Below are positions 9,231 through 12,067 of a stretch of 12,067 bases of DNA, piece after piece (position 1 is the stretch's first letter; every line of letters starts with the position of its first letter). The notes beneath the pieces are model-generated. The model made no database searches, was not told the origin of the DNA, and saw only the letters and a list, made by a program, of their open reading frames with translations. The DNA comes from Gloeophyllum trabeum ATCC 11539 (Eukaryota; Basidiomycota; Agaricomycetes; Gloeophyllales; Gloeophyllaceae): positions 290,970 through 303,036 of the forward strand of contig NW_006920426.1 of NCBI RefSeq assembly GCF_000344685.1, written 5' to 3'. Made by a program: the position numbers and the translations under genes.

Positions 9231-9351
9231 GTCGACGACTGGACAGTGCAGTTGACGTGTCGACTTGTCGACTAGTCGACGGACCGGCGCGTCGACCGCA
9301 AGTCGTGTCGACTGTCCCACGGCTCGTTGACTGTCCCAGGGTATATAAATA
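9231..9351 (+). promoter_or_regulatory. Six GTCGAC palindromes followed by a TATA box: orphan promoter-like region
   Basis: GTCGAC occurs at 9231, 9259, 9267, 9275, 9291 and 9307, so the last five are spaced 8, 8, 16 and 16 bp apart. GACTGTCCCA then appears twice (9310-9319, 9329-9338), and TATATAAATA lies at 9342-9351. This looks like an array of palindromic operator sites ahead of a plus-strand core promoter. No coding region follows directly; the next gene is the hAT transposase starting about 400 bp on. Either this drives that gene or it is a promoter cut off from its gene by the transposon. Confidence 0.5.
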
Positions 9352-9474
9352 GTGAATGCATCATCTAACCATTCCATAATAAGTAACTCTCGCATCTCGT
9401 TAATGAATGTATTTGACAACTTCGGCGTGTCTATGTGGTCTGCTCAGATTGCATTATTAGCATGAACCCTAAGA

Positions 9475-9561
9475 GAATGATACATCCCTTGTGAACTTTA
9501 AATGAATGATATATCTGTTACAAACTCTATGAGAATGATACATCTGTTATCACACTTATTT
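9475..9561. repeat. 29-bp tandem repeat, three copies
   Basis: GAATGATAYATC recurs at 9475-9486, 9504-9515 and 9533-9544, exactly 29 bp apart, with partial similarity in between (TGTTA/TTGTGA and ACT-containing spacers). It lies 200-280 bp upstream of the hAT transposase start. Subterminal repeats of this kind are known transposase-binding regions in hAT elements; the role here is inferred. Confidence 0.7.
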
Positions 9562-11054
9562 ATCCACCAATCCAATTCTGAACCATGAATCAATGAAAGT
9601 TCTCAATCATATCATACAGATATAGCATGGGATTCAGAAGTACAGGTGTGTTCATTTATATCCATGGACAGGTATGTAAGGAGGATGCAAATGGTGTGGG
9701 ATCAGCCCATACTCTCCCCCCACTTTCGAGTTGGCACACTCTCTACAAAATCCCAATGTCAAGGCCAAGTAGTTCTACCCGGAACCGTGCATGGTACCGT
9801 CAGCTCTTCTATGATCATCCCAAGCTCCCAGAGAAAGCACCGGAAGCATACGTTGGCAAAGACAAGGCGAAGGTATGGTGCAAACTATGTTTTGATCAAT
9901 TAGTGCTCTTGGAAGTGGCACGGGATCAGGCTGAAGTGGCAAGGGGCAAGAAGGCAGCAATCCGTCCACGGAGTGAGATAGAGCGTGCATGTGTGTAGTT
10001 CTCAACACGTTATGTTGCCTTTCTCTCTCTAACTTCTGGCATAGTGTGGGATCTACCACACGGGGCTGGCTGGCTGGCTGCCAGAAGCTCTTCACTTCTT
10101 CCACACCTCCGTGATTGTCACCTCCAGCCACAGGTTATTAGCGACCGCGCCCGGAATGAGCATCAGCGTGCTCTATCGCCACGCCATCGACACCCTGGGC
10201 TTGATCCAGACCACACTATTCCTCCCCAATATGTAGGCAGCATGGCTCCACCCCCTAATCCAGTTTGGACACAGGCACAGTATGCTTCGCAACCACCATA
10301 CACTCAGCAGCCACTATATGCTCAGCAACCAGCTTTCATTCCACAACTACAGCCCATTGCAGGCCCATCTACAGGTTCCCTCGGGCAACCTGGTAGTTAT
10401 AATCCCCCACCGCAGCTTCCCATTCCGGCACCAGTACCATTCCATGGGGCCAGTGCTCTATCATTGCAAGTCCCTCTTCAGTCCCGTACTAACTCTCCCG
10501 CCACTCCCTCGGACTTATATTCACAGACACCTAGTCCAATCCTGTTTTCAAACCTGCGAAATCTTTCTGGTAGCCCAGCATTGTCTGAATCTTCTACCTC
10601 TGCAGGAATGAAGAGACCTCGTCTGAGTCGCTCTAGCAGTTTGCGAGCATCTACCCGAGCAAGTCCTGTGGAGCCACCCCAGTGGACAGAAAGCACACAA
10701 GAACGGTTTGAGTCACGCCTTGCACGCCTCACAGCCTCTTGTGGATGGACAACAACATGGGTTGAGAACCCAGAGTGGCTGGCATTCTGTGATGACTTCC
10801 TCCCAAGTGCAAAGGTACCATCCCGGAAGGTCCTCACAAAGCGGATTTTGCCGAAAGAAGTCCAAGTATTTCATGACCAGGCTATTGCAATTTGCCATGG
10901 GTGCGAGGTCACAGTTGAGTGTGATGGTTGGTCTGGAATCAATCATCACCATTTTGTGGCATTTATGATTGCTGTTAATGGCAAGGTCTGTGACCTAAAC
11001 ATCCCCTACCTTTTACTATACTAATATTTTCCCAGGTTTATACAATCAAGGTCT

Positions 11055-11062
11055 ATGATACT
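11055..11062. repeat. Left 8-bp target-site duplication (ATGATACT)
   Basis: It is identical to 11968-11975 and directly abuts the left TIR of the 905-bp element. Its end coincides with a codon boundary in the transposase frame. Confidence 0.93.
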
Positions 11063-11967
11063 CAAGGGGCCAACGCGGGTATTACCGACGACGTCAACCC
11101 TATTGTCGTTGTCCCTTTCCAAGTTTACGGGGTCCCGATTTTCACTTTCTTGCACGGTTTGTGTGCACTTTCTATTTGCGACTTCCCAGAGCTGTATTAA
11201 AATCTGAATCTTTTTCTGTACCGTTGAGTAGCATTCTAGCACAGGTCTACATACTTTTTGAAGTGGTGGGACATACGCTATATCTTTGATAAATGCATCA
11301 AGCAAAATCTGAGGACGCGAGCTGTAGACCACTTGCCTGATTCGGACAAACGACGCAGTGTGTCTGAAAACCGGCGATGCGAGACTTTTTCTAACAGTCC
11401 TCGTTGAATGGTGCAAGGATTGCTGGTAGTCTTGAATTTGCAGTTGTATATTGTATCATGTGGAGTCTGTAGCCTGTCAAAGTATCTTGTGCTTTCTATA
11501 CATCGGCAAATTTGAGGAAATATGTATCCATCAAGCCCTGTGGTCATGGTCACAACGGACCTTCGGCAAATATGCGCCCACCAACAGCTCTGTCAAGAGA
11601 ACTACTATATTATAAGCACTGTTTGTCACCAGTCTTATGCATCAGGAAGTAGAGAGGTGTTCCTGTATGTCTGAGTCAGTGCAGAAATATCATCGACTGA
11701 GAAGTGTTTGGGATCTTTCAGCACTGAACAATGTGATCTTAGGGATCAAAGATATATATAAGTAGTTATAAGCTATTACCTATGTGTACATGGATGACAG
11801 AGGCTTGTTGATTCCCGACAATCGACCACACAAAACATAAACCCAGGCAGAAGAGGAGCCGCCACAAATTGCCTTATCAAGGTGGTCCTCTCTCTTATGT
11901 GATGCTTTCAGGGTCCTGTTCACTTTAGGGGGTTGCCGTCGCGCGTTTTCTGGCCGTTGGCCCCTTG
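11063..11967. mobile_element. 905-bp non-autonomous hAT-like element inserted in the hAT transposase exon
   Basis: Perfect 13-bp terminal inverted repeats, CAAGGGGCCAACG at 11063-11075 and CGTTGGCCCCTTG at 11955-11967, are flanked by a perfect 8-bp target duplication, ATGATACT at 11055-11062 and 11968-11975. An 8-bp duplication with TIRs beginning CA-R-GGG is the hAT signature. Removing the insert and one duplication leaves an uninterrupted transposase frame, which confirms the boundaries independently. The interior has overlapping minus-strand frames (11021-11553) but no recognisable transposase. The host element cannot be shown to have mobilised it. Confidence 0.93.
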
Positions 11968-11975
11968 ATGATACT
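11968..11975. repeat. Right 8-bp target-site duplication (ATGATACT)
   Basis: It is identical to 11055-11062 and directly abuts the right TIR. The transposase frame resumes immediately after it. The perfect match suggests a recent insertion. Confidence 0.93.
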
Positions 11976-12067
11976 ACCAATCAGGTGAAAAATGCAGATA
12001 ATCTTTTGCTCATGCTCCGTGAAGTTATCCAAACTGCCGAGCGGGACTGGGGTGTTACAGTGGTAGC

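Larger units (their letters stand above)
9756..12067 (+). pseudogene. hAT-family transposase, N-terminal part, disrupted by an insertion and cut by the window edge
   Basis: hAT transposases cut and paste their own element. Exon 1 is 9756-9990, exon 2 is 10045-10985, and exon 3 starts at 11036. The introns are 54 and 50 bp (branch CTCTAACT in the first). A BED-type finger is C42-x2-C45 in exon 1 with H99-x3-C103 in exon 2. A Gln/Pro/Tyr-rich linker with YAQQP-like repeats (about 150-230) follows, then a conserved hAT block ending in CDGWSG. Its Asp (about residue 372) corresponds to the first catalytic Asp of the hAT DDE core. Exon 3 is split after 11062 by a 905-bp element and resumes at 11976 in the same frame; the rest lies beyond the window. 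The product here cannot be full length unless the insert is removed. Start 9756 is chosen because the finger begins soon after; an in-frame ATG at 9627 would add 43 residues. Confidence 0.85.

Noticed and set aside
1417..9350. Terminal inverted repeats and target duplication around the divergent gene pair
   Set aside because: I compared both flanks by eye for inverted matches, including CACTA-type ends, and found none convincing. A shared GTTGACTGTC occurs on both sides but in the same orientation.
11021..11553. Minus-strand frames of 131 and 91 codons inside the 905-bp element
   Set aside because: They show no hAT or other domain, overlap each other, and one crosses the left TIR into the transposase exon. 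They are probably non-coding filler of a non-autonomous element.

Overview
The window reads as nuclear DNA of a mushroom-forming basidiomycete (Agaricomycetes-like). It shows GT-AG introns of only 49-69 bp with CTAAC/CTGAY-like branch points, small exons, a pyrimidine-rich tract before a start codon, and gene families that, from memory and without a search, I know as expanded in Agaricomycetes. No bacterial operon structure, rRNA, tRNA or CRISPR array was seen.

Layout. Positions 1-750 look like a retrotransposon LTR: five TGASTCA (Gcn4/AP-1-type) sites, then a TATA box, and no gag or pol behind it. Positions 801-1414 are a 614-bp non-autonomous DNA transposon with 25-bp terminal inverted repeats and a TA target duplication. 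Positions 1417-2114 hold no supported gene. Positions 2115-8250 carry a divergent pair of apparently intact spliced genes that share a 264-bp promoter region containing a 20-bp tandem repeat. The minus-strand gene (13 exons, about 1289 aa) begins with a BED/C2H2-like zinc finger and continues into a large conserved protein of unknown function that I suspect is transposase-like. The plus-strand gene (7 exons, 339 aa) belongs to another uncharacterised basidiomycete family. Positions 8251-9470 have no gene but hold structured and palindromic DNA: ACGCGT/CGCGT clusters, six GTCGAC palindromes in 8-bp register, and a TATA box. From about 9475 a hAT transposon begins: 29-bp tandem repeats, then a BED-finger hAT transposase that runs off the right edge. 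Its third exon is split by a 905-bp non-autonomous element with perfect 13-bp inverted repeats and a perfect 8-bp target duplication.

Overall this is a transposon-rich accessory region. The divergent pair is the best candidate for an undescribed system: two co-located, cleanly spliced genes of unknown function with repeated sites between their starts. The nested insertion in the hAT transposase is the best-supported structural result.
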